The notes beneath the pieces were generated by a model. The model had not been told where the DNA came from, made no database searches, and saw only the letters and a list, made by a program, of their open reading frames with translations. From positions 1,302,001-1,366,000 of the forward strand of contig NZ_SKCJ01000002.1 in assembly GCF_005434975.1 (NCBI RefSeq): DNA of 64,000 nt, written 5' to 3'. The DNA comes from Parerythrobacter lutipelagi (GTDB taxonomy: Bacteria > Pseudomonadota > Alphaproteobacteria > Sphingomonadales > Sphingomonadaceae). Within the stretch, counting starts at the first letter, position 1. Each line of letters begins with the position of its first letter. The translations under genes and the position numbers were made by a program. Below are positions 55,241-62,974 of this stretch, in pieces.

Positions 55241-56647
55241 CTATCGATCTGATCGAAAACCATCCTCTGGCCAGTTCCAGACGGCCATTTTCTCAAGGCT
55301 CATATCCGCCATCGTGTAGGCGATCCCGCCGACACCAAGGCCGGAGCGGCGCAGGCCTGCAAAGGGCATCCAGTCCACGCGGAATGCCGTATGGTCGTTC
55401 ACCATCACAGCCGATCCAGCCAGAGAGCCGATGCTATGATTGGCGATTGACAGCCGATCGGTGAATACAGCGGCCTGAAAGGCGTAAGGCAGGGCATTGG
55501 CCTGCTCGATAGCCAGGTCGATATCGTCATAGCCATACACGCAGATCACGGGGCCGAAGATTTCTTGCCGGGACACATTGGCACTTTCGGGAGGATCGAG
55601 AATGACGGTCGGAGAGAAAAGAGTGTCACTCAGACGGCTTCCCCCGCACACCAGGGTGCCGCCTGCTGCGATGGCATCATCGACCCAGCGTTCGACGCGG
55701 TCGACTTCCTCCGTCCGGATCAAGGGGCCGCATTGGGTTTCAGCAACGGCGGGATCGCCCACGACGAGCTTTTCGGCAGCTCGCCCTAGGTCATTGGCGA
55801 AGTCTTTCAATTCTGCAGCAGGGACGAATACGCGCTGTACGGAAACGCAGACCTGACCCGAATGATAGAACCCGCCTTTGAGCAACGAGGCGATCACTGC
55901 TGCGCGCTCCACGCCGCTGTCCACGATTACCGGCGCCGCACCGCCGTGCTCGAGAGCAATGCGGGTTCCCGGCGCCAGCTTCGAGCGAAGCATCCAGCCG
56001 ATTTTCGCAGAACCGATGAATGAGAAGAACGCCGTGCGCGAATCGGTTACCATTCTTTCGGCGATGTCGTTGCCGCAAGGTGCGAACCGGCACCAGGCCT
56101 CAGGCAGGCCGGCTTCATGGAGAATGCTCACGAAGCTCTGGCATGACAGAGGTGTTTCCAGCGCAGGCTTGATAAGAACGGGGCACCCGGCTGCTACCGC
56201 CGGTCCAACCTGATGGACGATCAGGTTGAGGGGGTGATTGAATGCCGAGATCGCCACGACAGGACCGATCGGCTCGCGGAATGTATACGCCGTCCTACCC
56301 GCACCCGCTTCTGTCAGGTCCATGGGGATCTCGTGGCCCCCGCCATCGCTCAGCGCCTGAACGCACAAGTCGACGCTATTGATCGCGCGACCGGCTTCCA
56401 CCCGCGCATCGACCAGGGGCTTGCCGCCCTCCCTGACGATCTGGAGAGCCAGTTCTTCGGCTCGTTCGCGCATGATATCCGCCGTTCGCCGGAGGATGGC
56501 GATACGCTCATGCACAGCAAGCCAGCAACTGCGTTCGCGGTGGAGCAACTGCGCTTCATTCAGCCATTCATCGATTTGAGCCCAGTCGACAAGCGCCACT
56601 TCTGCAATCGGCGAGCGGTCGAAGGGATTGTGAACGATCGTTTTCAT
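55241..56647 (-). CDS. Aldehyde dehydrogenase
   Basis: 468 residues from ATG 56647, which overlaps the upstream gene by four bases. NAD(P)-dependent ALDH fold: IGPVVAISAFNHPLNLIVHQVGPA, the catalytic glutamate segment RIALEHGGAAPVIVD, the nucleophile segment YHSGQVCVSVQRVFV, and RQEIFGPVICVYGYDD. The closest groups are succinate-semialdehyde or lactaldehyde dehydrogenase types. Paired with a ThDP decarboxylase/synthase, it may oxidise the aldehyde that enzyme releases. Substrate unknown. Confidence 0.85.
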   Translation of the reverse strand: MKTIVHNPFDRSPIAEVALVDWAQIDEWLNEAQLLHRERSCWLAVHERIAILRRTADIMRERAEELALQIVREGGKPLVDARVEAGRAINSVDLCVQALSDGGGHEIPMDLTEAGAGRTAYTFREPIGPVVAISAFNHPLNLIVHQVGPAVAAGCPVLIKPALETPLSCQSFVSILHEAGLPEAWCRFAPCGNDIAERMVTDSRTAFFSFIGSAKIGWMLRSKLAPGTRIALEHGGAAPVIVDSGVERAAVIASLLKGGFYHSGQVCVSVQRVFVPAAELKDFANDLGRAAEKLVVGDPAVAETQCGPLIRTEEVDRVERWVDDAIAAGGTLVCGGSRLSDTLFSPTVILDPPESANVSRQEIFGPVICVYGYDDIDLAIEQANALPYAFQAAVFTDRLSIANHSIGSLAGSAVMVNDHTAFRVDWMPFAGLRRSGLGVGGIAYTMADMSLEKMAVWNWPEDGFRSDR

Positions 56648-58284
56648 AGCTCGCACACCTTCGCGCCGAGTTCGTCGATCAGCACTTTCTTGTTTTCGGA
56701 ATAGTCGACGGGCAGGTCGACAAGGTGCACGCCGCCAGCCTCGAATGCGGCGTTCAGGACCGAAACCAGATCCGCGCTTCGCTCGACACGGTGGCCGGTC
56801 GCTCCATAGCTCTTGGCATAAGTGACAAAGTCGGGATTGGAAAAGGTCAGGCCGTAGTCCGGAAAGCCGAGCTGGCCCTGCTTCCACCGGATCATGCCGT
56901 ATGCCGCGTCGTTCAGGATGAGCACGACGAGGTTCAGGCCAAGCCTGACGGCCGTTTCCAGTTCCTGCGAGTTCATCATGAACCCGCCATCGCCGCACAC
57001 CGCGAGAACCCTGCGCCCGGGCGTGAGAATCGCCGCCATCATGGCGGATGGAAGGCCCGCGCCCATCGTCGCCAATGCATTGTCGAGCAGAATGGTGCCA
57101 GGCTCATGAGCGATGTAGTTTCTAGCGAACCAGATCTTGTAGATGCCGTTGTCGAGCGCGACGATATCATCGCGTGCCATTACGCTGCGAACGTCGGCAA
57201 CGACGCGTTGGGGAACCATTGGAAAACGGTCGTCGTCGCTGGTTTCGGAAATGTGCGAAGCAATCTCGTGATGCAGGGCGGTGTAGTAGCTGCGATCACA
57301 CTGCAAGTTGCCATCCAAACGGTTTCCCAGCCGCTCGACCGAACCGGCAATGTCACCGATGACTTCCAGCTGCGGGAAATAGACCTGATCGACTTCGGCC
57401 GCCTTGTAATTGATATGAATGACAGTCTGACCGTCCGGCTCCATGAAGAATGGCGGCTTCTCCACCACGTCGTGACCGATATTGACGATCAGATCGGCCT
57501 TCTCGATCGCGCAGTGAACATAATCGTCCGAAGATAGGGCCGCGGTGCCCAGATAGAGTTCGCTATCTTCGTCGACCACGCCCTTGCCCATCTGGGTGTC
57601 GAAAAAGGGAAAACCGGTATCGGACACGAATTTCCGCAGCGCCTTCGAAGCGCGGCGGCGGTTTGCTCCGGCTCCGATTAGCAGCAGTGGCCGCTCAGCC
57701 GCGATGATCCGCTCGGCCGCTTCGTCGAGCGCCGCATCTCCGGCGACCGCATAACGCCTTTGATGCGGCGGTATGACCGGTTCGATCGTTTCCTCTTCAG
57801 CAATATCTTCCGGAAGCTCGAGCAGCACAGCGCCCGGTCTTTCTTCCTGAGCAAGTCGGAAACCTTCGCGAACGAGCGAGGGGATGCGATTGCCGTTCAC
57901 GATCTGGGTCGAAGCCTTGCATAGCGGAGTAAACAGCGAAACAACGTCGACAATTTGGAACTGCGCCTGTTTCGATGTCTTTATCGGTTTCTGCCCGGTG
58001 ATGATGATGAGCGGAAAGGCCCCGAGCGCGGCATAGGCCGCCGGAGTTGTCAGGTTCGTCGCACCAGGCCCGAGAGTTGCGAGGCAAACCCCCGCCTTGC
58101 CGGTCAGACGGCCATAGGTCGCCGCCATAAAGCCCGCACCTTGCTCATGGCGCGTCAATACCAATTCGATTGAGGACGTGCGCAGGGATTCCAGCAGGTC
58201 GAGGTTTTCTTCGCCGGGAACGGCAAAGATGTATTCCACCTTTTCAGCCTCTAATGCAGCGATAAACAAGTCAGAGGCTTTCAT
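56644..58284 (-). CDS. Acetolactate-synthase-like ThDP enzyme
   Basis: 546 residues. PYR domain with the catalytic glutamate in TRHEQGAGFMAATYGR, LATLGPGATNLTTPAAYA, a central domain (LLLIGAGANRR), and the PP domain with ThDP/Mg motif GDGGFMMNSQELETA...NDAAYGMIRWKQGQ. No small regulatory subunit is adjacent, so it resembles catabolic acetolactate synthase or other ThDP decarboxylases rather than IlvB of branched-chain synthesis. It is the first gene of a two-gene operon with the aldehyde dehydrogenase (4-bp overlap). Confidence 0.83.
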   Translation of the reverse strand: MKASDLFIAALEAEKVEYIFAVPGEENLDLLESLRTSSIELVLTRHEQGAGFMAATYGRLTGKAGVCLATLGPGATNLTTPAAYAALGAFPLIIITGQKPIKTSKQAQFQIVDVVSLFTPLCKASTQIVNGNRIPSLVREGFRLAQEERPGAVLLELPEDIAEEETIEPVIPPHQRRYAVAGDAALDEAAERIIAAERPLLLIGAGANRRRASKALRKFVSDTGFPFFDTQMGKGVVDEDSELYLGTAALSSDDYVHCAIEKADLIVNIGHDVVEKPPFFMEPDGQTVIHINYKAAEVDQVYFPQLEVIGDIAGSVERLGNRLDGNLQCDRSYYTALHHEIASHISETSDDDRFPMVPQRVVADVRSVMARDDIVALDNGIYKIWFARNYIAHEPGTILLDNALATMGAGLPSAMMAAILTPGRRVLAVCGDGGFMMNSQELETAVRLGLNLVVLILNDAAYGMIRWKQGQLGFPDYGLTFSNPDFVTYAKSYGATGHRVERSADLVSVLNAAFEAGGVHLVDLPVDYSENKKVLIDELGAKVCEL

Positions 58285-58784
58285 TTTCGATATTCCCTTT
58301 TCAGAAGCATGAATGCCCTACGGCAATGCTTTCTCACTACAACCGCAAAGAGAGTCACAGACGCAAGGAGCCTCGCCTCATTCGCACCATGCCGTTCAGC
58401 GAATGTTCTGAAATGCGCGTAGCCGCAAAAAGTATCCTAAAAACATGACCTTTGGATTTGGCAAGAAGGTAGGGACTCCGTTTCTTGACATTCCCACCGC
58501 CGCAGTATGAGTCCGCGATCCACCTCGTGTGCCCCCACGCGAAACCGGTGCAATTTGCGACATCGGCGAAAATGTTTTGCTTGCCCATCAAGGCATGGCG
58601 GAGACAGATATTTTCCCGCGCTGGGATCACGTGCCGATGACATTCGGATGCCTGAATGGCTGGGCCAGTGATCGGCGGGACAGTTGACCTCTCTGCATTG
58701 ACATGATCGATGAGTACCGGGCCCAGACCTGATTTCTATCGTCCAGAGAATCAGAGATATCTGCCGATCATCCAAGGAACCAAT
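58285..58784. other. Intergenic interval without a supported gene
   Basis: About 500 bases between the divergent acetolactate-synthase-like gene and lspA. A plus-strand frame around 58509-58686 translates without stops and ends at TGA but has no ATG or RBS and is preceded by a stop. It could be a decayed fragment. I recognise no family, RNA or repeat. Confidence 0.35.
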
Positions 58785-59276
58785 ATGTACCGAAGTCTTG
58801 GTCTTTCGATCGCCGTCGCAGTCTTCGCGAGCGATCTCATTTCAAAATGGCTTATTGTGAATGTGGTCATGGACCCTGCCCGCGTGATAGATGTTTTTCC
58901 ATTCTTCAATCTGGTGCTCGGATATAATCGCGGTGTTACATTCGGCCTCCTGAGTTCCGGCAATCCAATCGCGCCCTATTTGCTGTCCGGGTTCGCGCTT
59001 CTTGTCGTGGGCGTTCTGGCCAGATGGCTCTGGCGCAGTACCGTACGCCTCGAATCCGCCGCGATAGGTTCGATCATTGGCGGTGCATTGGGTAACGTTG
59101 CCGACCGACTGGCGGACGGAGCGGTCACCGATTTTCTCGACTTCTATGTCGGCGGCTATCACTGGCCGGCGTTCAATCTCGCGGATGTCGGAATAGTCCT
59201 TGGAGTGGCATTGTTTCTCGTTACCTGGTGGTCCGGAGAAACGCAGCGCGACGATGGCACCGCGCCGAAAGTGTAG
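58785..59276 (+). CDS. lspA: Signal peptidase II (LspA), metal-locus copy
   Basis: 163 residues with four membrane helices. The catalytic aspartates lie in GGALGNVADRLADGAVTDFLDF and FNLADVGIVLG; the N-terminal FASDLISKWLI and the YNRGVTFGLL motif are also typical. AAGGAAC precedes the ATG at 58785; the longer frame from 58710 lacks an RBS. Dedicated lspA copies occur in lead/cadmium resistance loci (pbrC), and this one lies beside a MerR regulator, a CDF transporter and an FTR1 permease. It is therefore probably an accessory copy rather than the housekeeping one. Confidence 0.85.
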   Translation: MYRSLGLSIAVAVFASDLISKWLIVNVVMDPARVIDVFPFFNLVLGYNRGVTFGLLSSGNPIAPYLLSGFALLVVGVLARWLWRSTVRLESAAIGSIIGGALGNVADRLADGAVTDFLDFYVGGYHWPAFNLADVGIVLGVALFLVTWWSGETQRDDGTAPKV

Positions 59277-59302
59277 ATTCTGCGCTTTTGCCAAGGCAAT
59301 CT

Positions 59303-59698
59303 TCAGGCGGATTTTCTAGCAAGCCCGCCGATGATGCCGCAGTCGGTGGCAGTGCCCCCATCGCAGGCCCGTGCCAGGCCGATCAGTTCCTGTCTCATCG
59401 CCTGCAGCTGTTCGATCTGCTCTTCCACCCGGCGCAAATGATTTCGTGCCAAAGTCGCAGCGTCCTTGCAATCCCGGTTTGGTGCGTCCGACACTTCGAG
59501 CAGCGAGCGAACTTCGGACACCGAAAAGCCCAAACCCCGAGCCCGCCGGATGAATGCGAGCCGTTCGACATCGGCGTCTGCGTAAATCCTTCGTCCCGAC
59601 TGGGAGCGCGGAGCGGGCTTCAGAAGACCGATCTCTTCATAATAGCGAACGGTGTTGACTTTGGTCCCGGTCGCGCGGGCAATTTTTCCTATCTGCAT
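59303..59698 (-). CDS. MerR-family heavy-metal regulator (PbrR/CadR type)
   Basis: 131 residues. N-terminal winged HTH (MQIGKIARATGTKVNTVRYYEEIGLL), dimerisation helix, and three cysteines at 77 (NRDCKD), 112 (ARACDGG) and 120 (TDCGI), the pattern of Pb/Cd/Zn sensors such as PbrR and CadR. It is divergent from the CDF transporter, whose promoter contains a matching dyad between -35 and -10. Expected to distort that 19-bp-spaced promoter and activate when metal binds. Confidence 0.87.
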   Translation of the reverse strand: MQIGKIARATGTKVNTVRYYEEIGLLKPAPRSQSGRRIYADADVERLAFIRRARGLGFSVSEVRSLLEVSDAPNRDCKDAATLARNHLRRVEEQIEQLQAMRQELIGLARACDGGTATDCGIIGGLARKSA

Positions 59699-59796
59699 TC
59701 TTTAATCCTCGATGATGGCCATCGCAGGGTGTGTGTCTCCGCGACGCAATCGCACATCGGCCGTCAGACTTTCTGCGAAAGGTGCGCAGAAAGTCC

Positions 59797-59827
59797 TTGA
59801 TCCTCCAGTAACTGGAGATTGTAAAGC
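59797..59827 (+). promoter_or_regulatory. MerR-type promoter/operator of the CDF transporter
   Basis: TTGATC (-35, 59797-59802), a 19-bp spacer filled by the perfect dyad CTCCAGT-A-ACTGGAG (59803-59817), then TAAAGC (-10, 59822-59827). The over-long spacer with a centred dyad is the classic MerR-family architecture. The predicted transcription start (about 59834) is only a few bases before the ATG at 59837, so the transcript is probably leaderless. Confidence 0.8.
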
Positions 59828-59836
59828 TCAAAAATC

Positions 59837-60478
59837 ATGAGTTTAGATGATTCGGAAGACTGTGGTTGCACCGGCGACCCCGAGAGGGCGGTTGACGATC
59901 CGCAATACCGCCGCGCGCTTTGGATCGTGATTATCCTCAATGTCGGTTTCGGCATGATCGAGCTGGCCGCCGGGTTTTTAGCCGCGAGCCAGGCGCTCAA
60001 AGCCGACGCGCTGGATTTCCTTGGCGATGGCTCGATCACCTTCATCGGACTGCTTGCGCTCGGATGGACGGCATCGACGCGTGCTCGGGTGGCGCTCGCG
60101 CAAGGTTTGTTTCTGGCGGCGCTTGGTGTGAGTGTGATCGGCGCGGCGATCTGGCGCATGTTCGATATGGTGCAGCCGGAAGCCGGCATCATGGGCTGGG
60201 TGGGTTTTGTCGCCCTGCTTATCAACCTTGCCGCCGTTTTTGTGCTCGCTCGCTTTCGCAAAGGAGGCGATGCTCAAGCGCGCGCGATATGGCTATTTTC
60301 ACGCAACGATGCCCTGGCCAATGTCGCGGTCATCGTCGCAGCCGGTTTGGTTTATTGGTTGGGAAGCGCATGGCCTGATATCATCGTGGCCGCTGCGATT
60401 GCGTTTTTGTTCCTCCATTCGGCTCTCGAAATTATCCGCCATGCGCGCAGCGATATGAAAACGCAGCAGATTGCATGA
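59837..60478 (+). CDS. Cation diffusion facilitator-like transporter
   Basis: 213 residues. A short cysteine-containing N terminus (DDSEDCGCTGD), then six membrane helices with the CDF-type polar motif ALKADALDFLGDG in helix 2 and SRNDALANVAVIVAAG in helix 5, supplying the paired Asp/Asn metal ligands. It lacks the usual CDF C-terminal cytoplasmic domain. Such short 'cation transporter' forms accompany MerR regulators in sphingomonads. Probably exports Zn, Cd or Pb. The stop overlaps the FTR1 gene. Confidence 0.82.
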   Translation: MSLDDSEDCGCTGDPERAVDDPQYRRALWIVIILNVGFGMIELAAGFLAASQALKADALDFLGDGSITFIGLLALGWTASTRARVALAQGLFLAALGVSVIGAAIWRMFDMVQPEAGIMGWVGFVALLINLAAVFVLARFRKGGDAQARAIWLFSRNDALANVAVIVAAGLVYWLGSAWPDIIVAAAIAFLFLHSALEIIRHARSDMKTQQIA

Positions 60479-62406
60479 TGAAATATTTGGCGCGCCTGTC
60501 CGGCATTTGCCTGGCCCTTCTGTTGTCGTTCGGCAGCGCGCAAGCGTTGGCGGCAGAACCCAACACGATCTGGCGCCTGCTCGATTACATGGCGGTAGAT
60601 TATGCAGCTGCCGTCGAGGACGGCGAAGTCGTCAACGAAGTCGAATATGAGGAAATGGTCGAATTCGCCGGTACGGTACGATCGGGTATTGCGGAATTGC
60701 CTGAACGCCCCGGTCGCGTTCGGCTAGAGGCAAACGCGAAGCAACTTGAAGCCGATATCCTCTCGATGGCCCCCGTTGATCAAGTTGCCACGGCAGCCAG
60801 AAAGCTCGCTGCGGATCTCCTAGCCATCTATCCGATCACGCTCTCGCCTTCGAGGGCGCCCGATCTTGAGCGCGGAAGACTGCTGTACCAGGAGACTTGT
60901 GCCAGTTGCCACGGGGTGTCAGGAAACGGTCGCGGGCCGGCGTCTGCGGGCCTTGATCCACCGCCGATCGCATTTACCGACGTCGATCGCGCGCGTCAGC
61001 GCAGCATTATGGGTCTCTATCAGGTTATCGACCAAGGGATCGATGGCACCGCCATGCCCGGTTTCTCGCAGCTCTCCTCCGACGATCGTTGGGCCCTGGC
61101 CTTCTATTCGGGATCCGTCGCCTTTGAGGCGGTCGACGAAGGGGCGCGTCTATGGAAGTCAGATTCCGAACTACGCAAACGCTTTCCCGATCTTGCCGCT
61201 CTCACGAAGATCACGCCGGACGAACTGGCAGGAGAGATCGGGCAAGTGCGCGCGGACGCGCTCATGGCCTATCTTCGGGCCAACCCGTCGGCGATCGCCG
61301 ATGCAGCGGGGCCTCTTGGCATCACACGTACCCGGCTCGCAGAAGCTGAACGCGCCCACGCGAACGGGAATATTTCCCGGGCCAAGGAGCTCGCACTGTC
61401 GGCATATTTGGACGGGTTCGAACCCGTCGAACCGATATTGGCGACACGCAATCCGGATCTTCTGGTGCGTATCGAGAGCGGGATGATGGACTTGCGTGCA
61501 GCCATCGACGCAGATCTGCCGACCTCTGCGATAAGCGAACGGATCCGGGCCATCGAGGGTTTGCTCGTACAGGCTGAAAATGTCCTTGCGCCGGAATCTG
61601 CGACGGGCTGGTCAACCTTCGTGGCATCTTTCGCGATCCTCCTCCGCGAGGGTCTGGAGGCATTGCTGATCGTGATCGCCATGATCGCTTTCGTGAGGAA
61701 GGCGGGACAGGATCGGGCATTGCGATTTGTTCATGGCGGGTGGACCGGTGCGCTGGTGGCAGGCGCGCTTACTTGGCTTGCGGCGACCTATCTTCTCGAC
61801 ATCAGCGGTGCCGGCCGGGAATCGATCGAGGCATTCGGTTCGCTGATTGCAGCGCTGGTCCTTCTGTCGGTTGGCGTCTGGATGCACGGAAAATCACAGG
61901 CAGACAATTGGCAGCGCTATATCCGCGACAAGCTTGGCAAGGCGCTTTCGCGCGGATCGCTCTGGTTCCTGTTCGGGATCGTATTCCTTGTCGTCTATAG
62001 AGAGGTCTTCGAAACCATCCTCTTTTACGCTGCGCTGTCCGCTCAGGGAAGTACGGGCTATCTGCTGGCGGGCGCTGCCACGGCCGGTTTGCTCCTTGTC
62101 GTCATCGCCTGGCTGCTGCTGCGCTACAGCCGGACGCTGCCGATCGGAAAGTTCTTTGCCTACAGTTCGGTGCTCATCGCCCTGCTTGCGATTGTCCTGA
62201 TTGGCAAAGGGATCGCGGGCTTGCAGGAAGCGGGTGTGATCGGAATTGCGCCGATAGCCGGCGGTCCGCGACTAAGTATGCTTGGAGTTTATCCGACGTT
62301 CCAAGTGATTGGCGCTCAACTTGCAATGGCATCCGTACTTTTACTTGGTTTCTGGATTAATCACACCCGAGCATCAAACAATGACCGGTCACGCGATGCA
62401 GTGTGA
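60475..62406 (+). CDS. Cytochrome c-FTR1 permease fusion (PbrT-like)
   Basis: 643 residues. Signal peptide (LALLLSFGSAQALAA), a helical periplasmic part, a cytochrome c domain with the haem site CASCHGVSGNGRGP at about 142-155 and an axial Met near GTAMPGFSQLS, then an FTR1 permease of about seven helices. The permease has two REGxE-like motifs: LREGLEALLIVIAM and YREVFETILFYAAL. This layout matches PbrT, the lead-uptake protein of Cupriavidus, and bacterial iron permeases. It overlaps the CDF gene by four bases (ATGA), so both are under the MerR promoter. Confidence 0.87.
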   Translation: MMKYLARLSGICLALLLSFGSAQALAAEPNTIWRLLDYMAVDYAAAVEDGEVVNEVEYEEMVEFAGTVRSGIAELPERPGRVRLEANAKQLEADILSMAPVDQVATAARKLAADLLAIYPITLSPSRAPDLERGRLLYQETCASCHGVSGNGRGPASAGLDPPPIAFTDVDRARQRSIMGLYQVIDQGIDGTAMPGFSQLSSDDRWALAFYSGSVAFEAVDEGARLWKSDSELRKRFPDLAALTKITPDELAGEIGQVRADALMAYLRANPSAIADAAGPLGITRTRLAEAERAHANGNISRAKELALSAYLDGFEPVEPILATRNPDLLVRIESGMMDLRAAIDADLPTSAISERIRAIEGLLVQAENVLAPESATGWSTFVASFAILLREGLEALLIVIAMIAFVRKAGQDRALRFVHGGWTGALVAGALTWLAATYLLDISGAGRESIEAFGSLIAALVLLSVGVWMHGKSQADNWQRYIRDKLGKALSRGSLWFLFGIVFLVVYREVFETILFYAALSAQGSTGYLLAGAATAGLLLVVIAWLLLRYSRTLPIGKFFAYSSVLIALLAIVLIGKGIAGLQEAGVIGIAPIAGGPRLSMLGVYPTFQVIGAQLAMASVLLLGFWINHTRASNNDRSRDAV

Positions 62407-62452
62407 TATTATATCTTTCTATTACGGCGTTTGTGTCGACCCAGGTCGGTAC

Positions 62453-62569
62453 ATGAATAGCGCATTTGTTCGTTCTTATGCATTGAGCTGCGCGACGGCT
62501 TCGGAATTCGAAGAGAATATCGACTTGTGCCATGTGATTGGTCCTGCTAGCGGGGCCAAAGTGTCATGA
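62453..62569 (+). CDS. Possible small coupled ORF (38 aa)
   Basis: MNSAFVRSYALSCATASEFE and 18 more residues, ending in TGA that overlaps the ATG of the next gene (ATGA). Only a weak AGG precedes the start. The overlap suggests translational coupling, but no family is recognised, and composition is not clearly protein-like. It could be a leader peptide for the downstream gene. Confidence 0.25.
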   Translation: MNSAFVRSYALSCATASEFEENIDLCHVIGPASGAKVS

Positions 62570-62910
62570 CCCTCCGTATGCCCCTTCTTGCCTTGAAGCC
62601 GTTTTTCGCCATGCTGATTCTCTTCGGCCTGGTGTTCAGCGTAAGCGTGGACGCGGCGGTATGCGGGCCTGAAATTGGCGAACTTACAAGTGTCGAAGCT
62701 GCAAGTAGCGAGACTGGTCAAGACTTGCCGGACAGCCCGAATGAGCAGCATGGCATCTGCGCCCACGGCCATTGCCATCATGGAGTCCAATTTGCAGGCA
62801 ATGCGGATATCGGGGCCGGTGAGCGTTCATCCGGTGCACAGCATTTCTTCGAACCCGTCGGCCTGACTGCAGTCCAGCAAGCGATTTTGACGCCCCCTCC
62901 TCGAATCTGA
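62566..62910 (+). CDS. Small His/Cys periplasmic protein upstream of czcC-like gene
   Basis: 114 residues with a signal peptide (FFAMLILFGLVFSVSVDAA), a first cysteine (AVCGPE), and a metal-binding-looking cluster HGICAHGHCHHGVQF at about 62-76. Similar short proteins with a CHGHCHH-like cluster precede czcCBA genes in sphingomonads, as I recall. No enzymatic domain. Possibly a periplasmic Zn/Cd/Co buffer. It lies 64 bp before the TolC-type gene. Confidence 0.6.
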   Translation: MTLRMPLLALKPFFAMLILFGLVFSVSVDAAVCGPEIGELTSVEAASSETGQDLPDSPNEQHGICAHGHCHHGVQFAGNADIGAGERSSGAQHFFEPVGLTAVQQAILTPPPRI

Positions 62911-62974
62911 CGTCCAGTATTGCCGCCGCAATGTCGGCGCGCATTCGGCATGTCAGTAGAGGAAAAATCAATTC

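Noticed and set aside
58509-58686. Plus-strand open frame before lspA as a gene
   Set aside because: No start codon or RBS and a stop immediately upstream; no recognised family.
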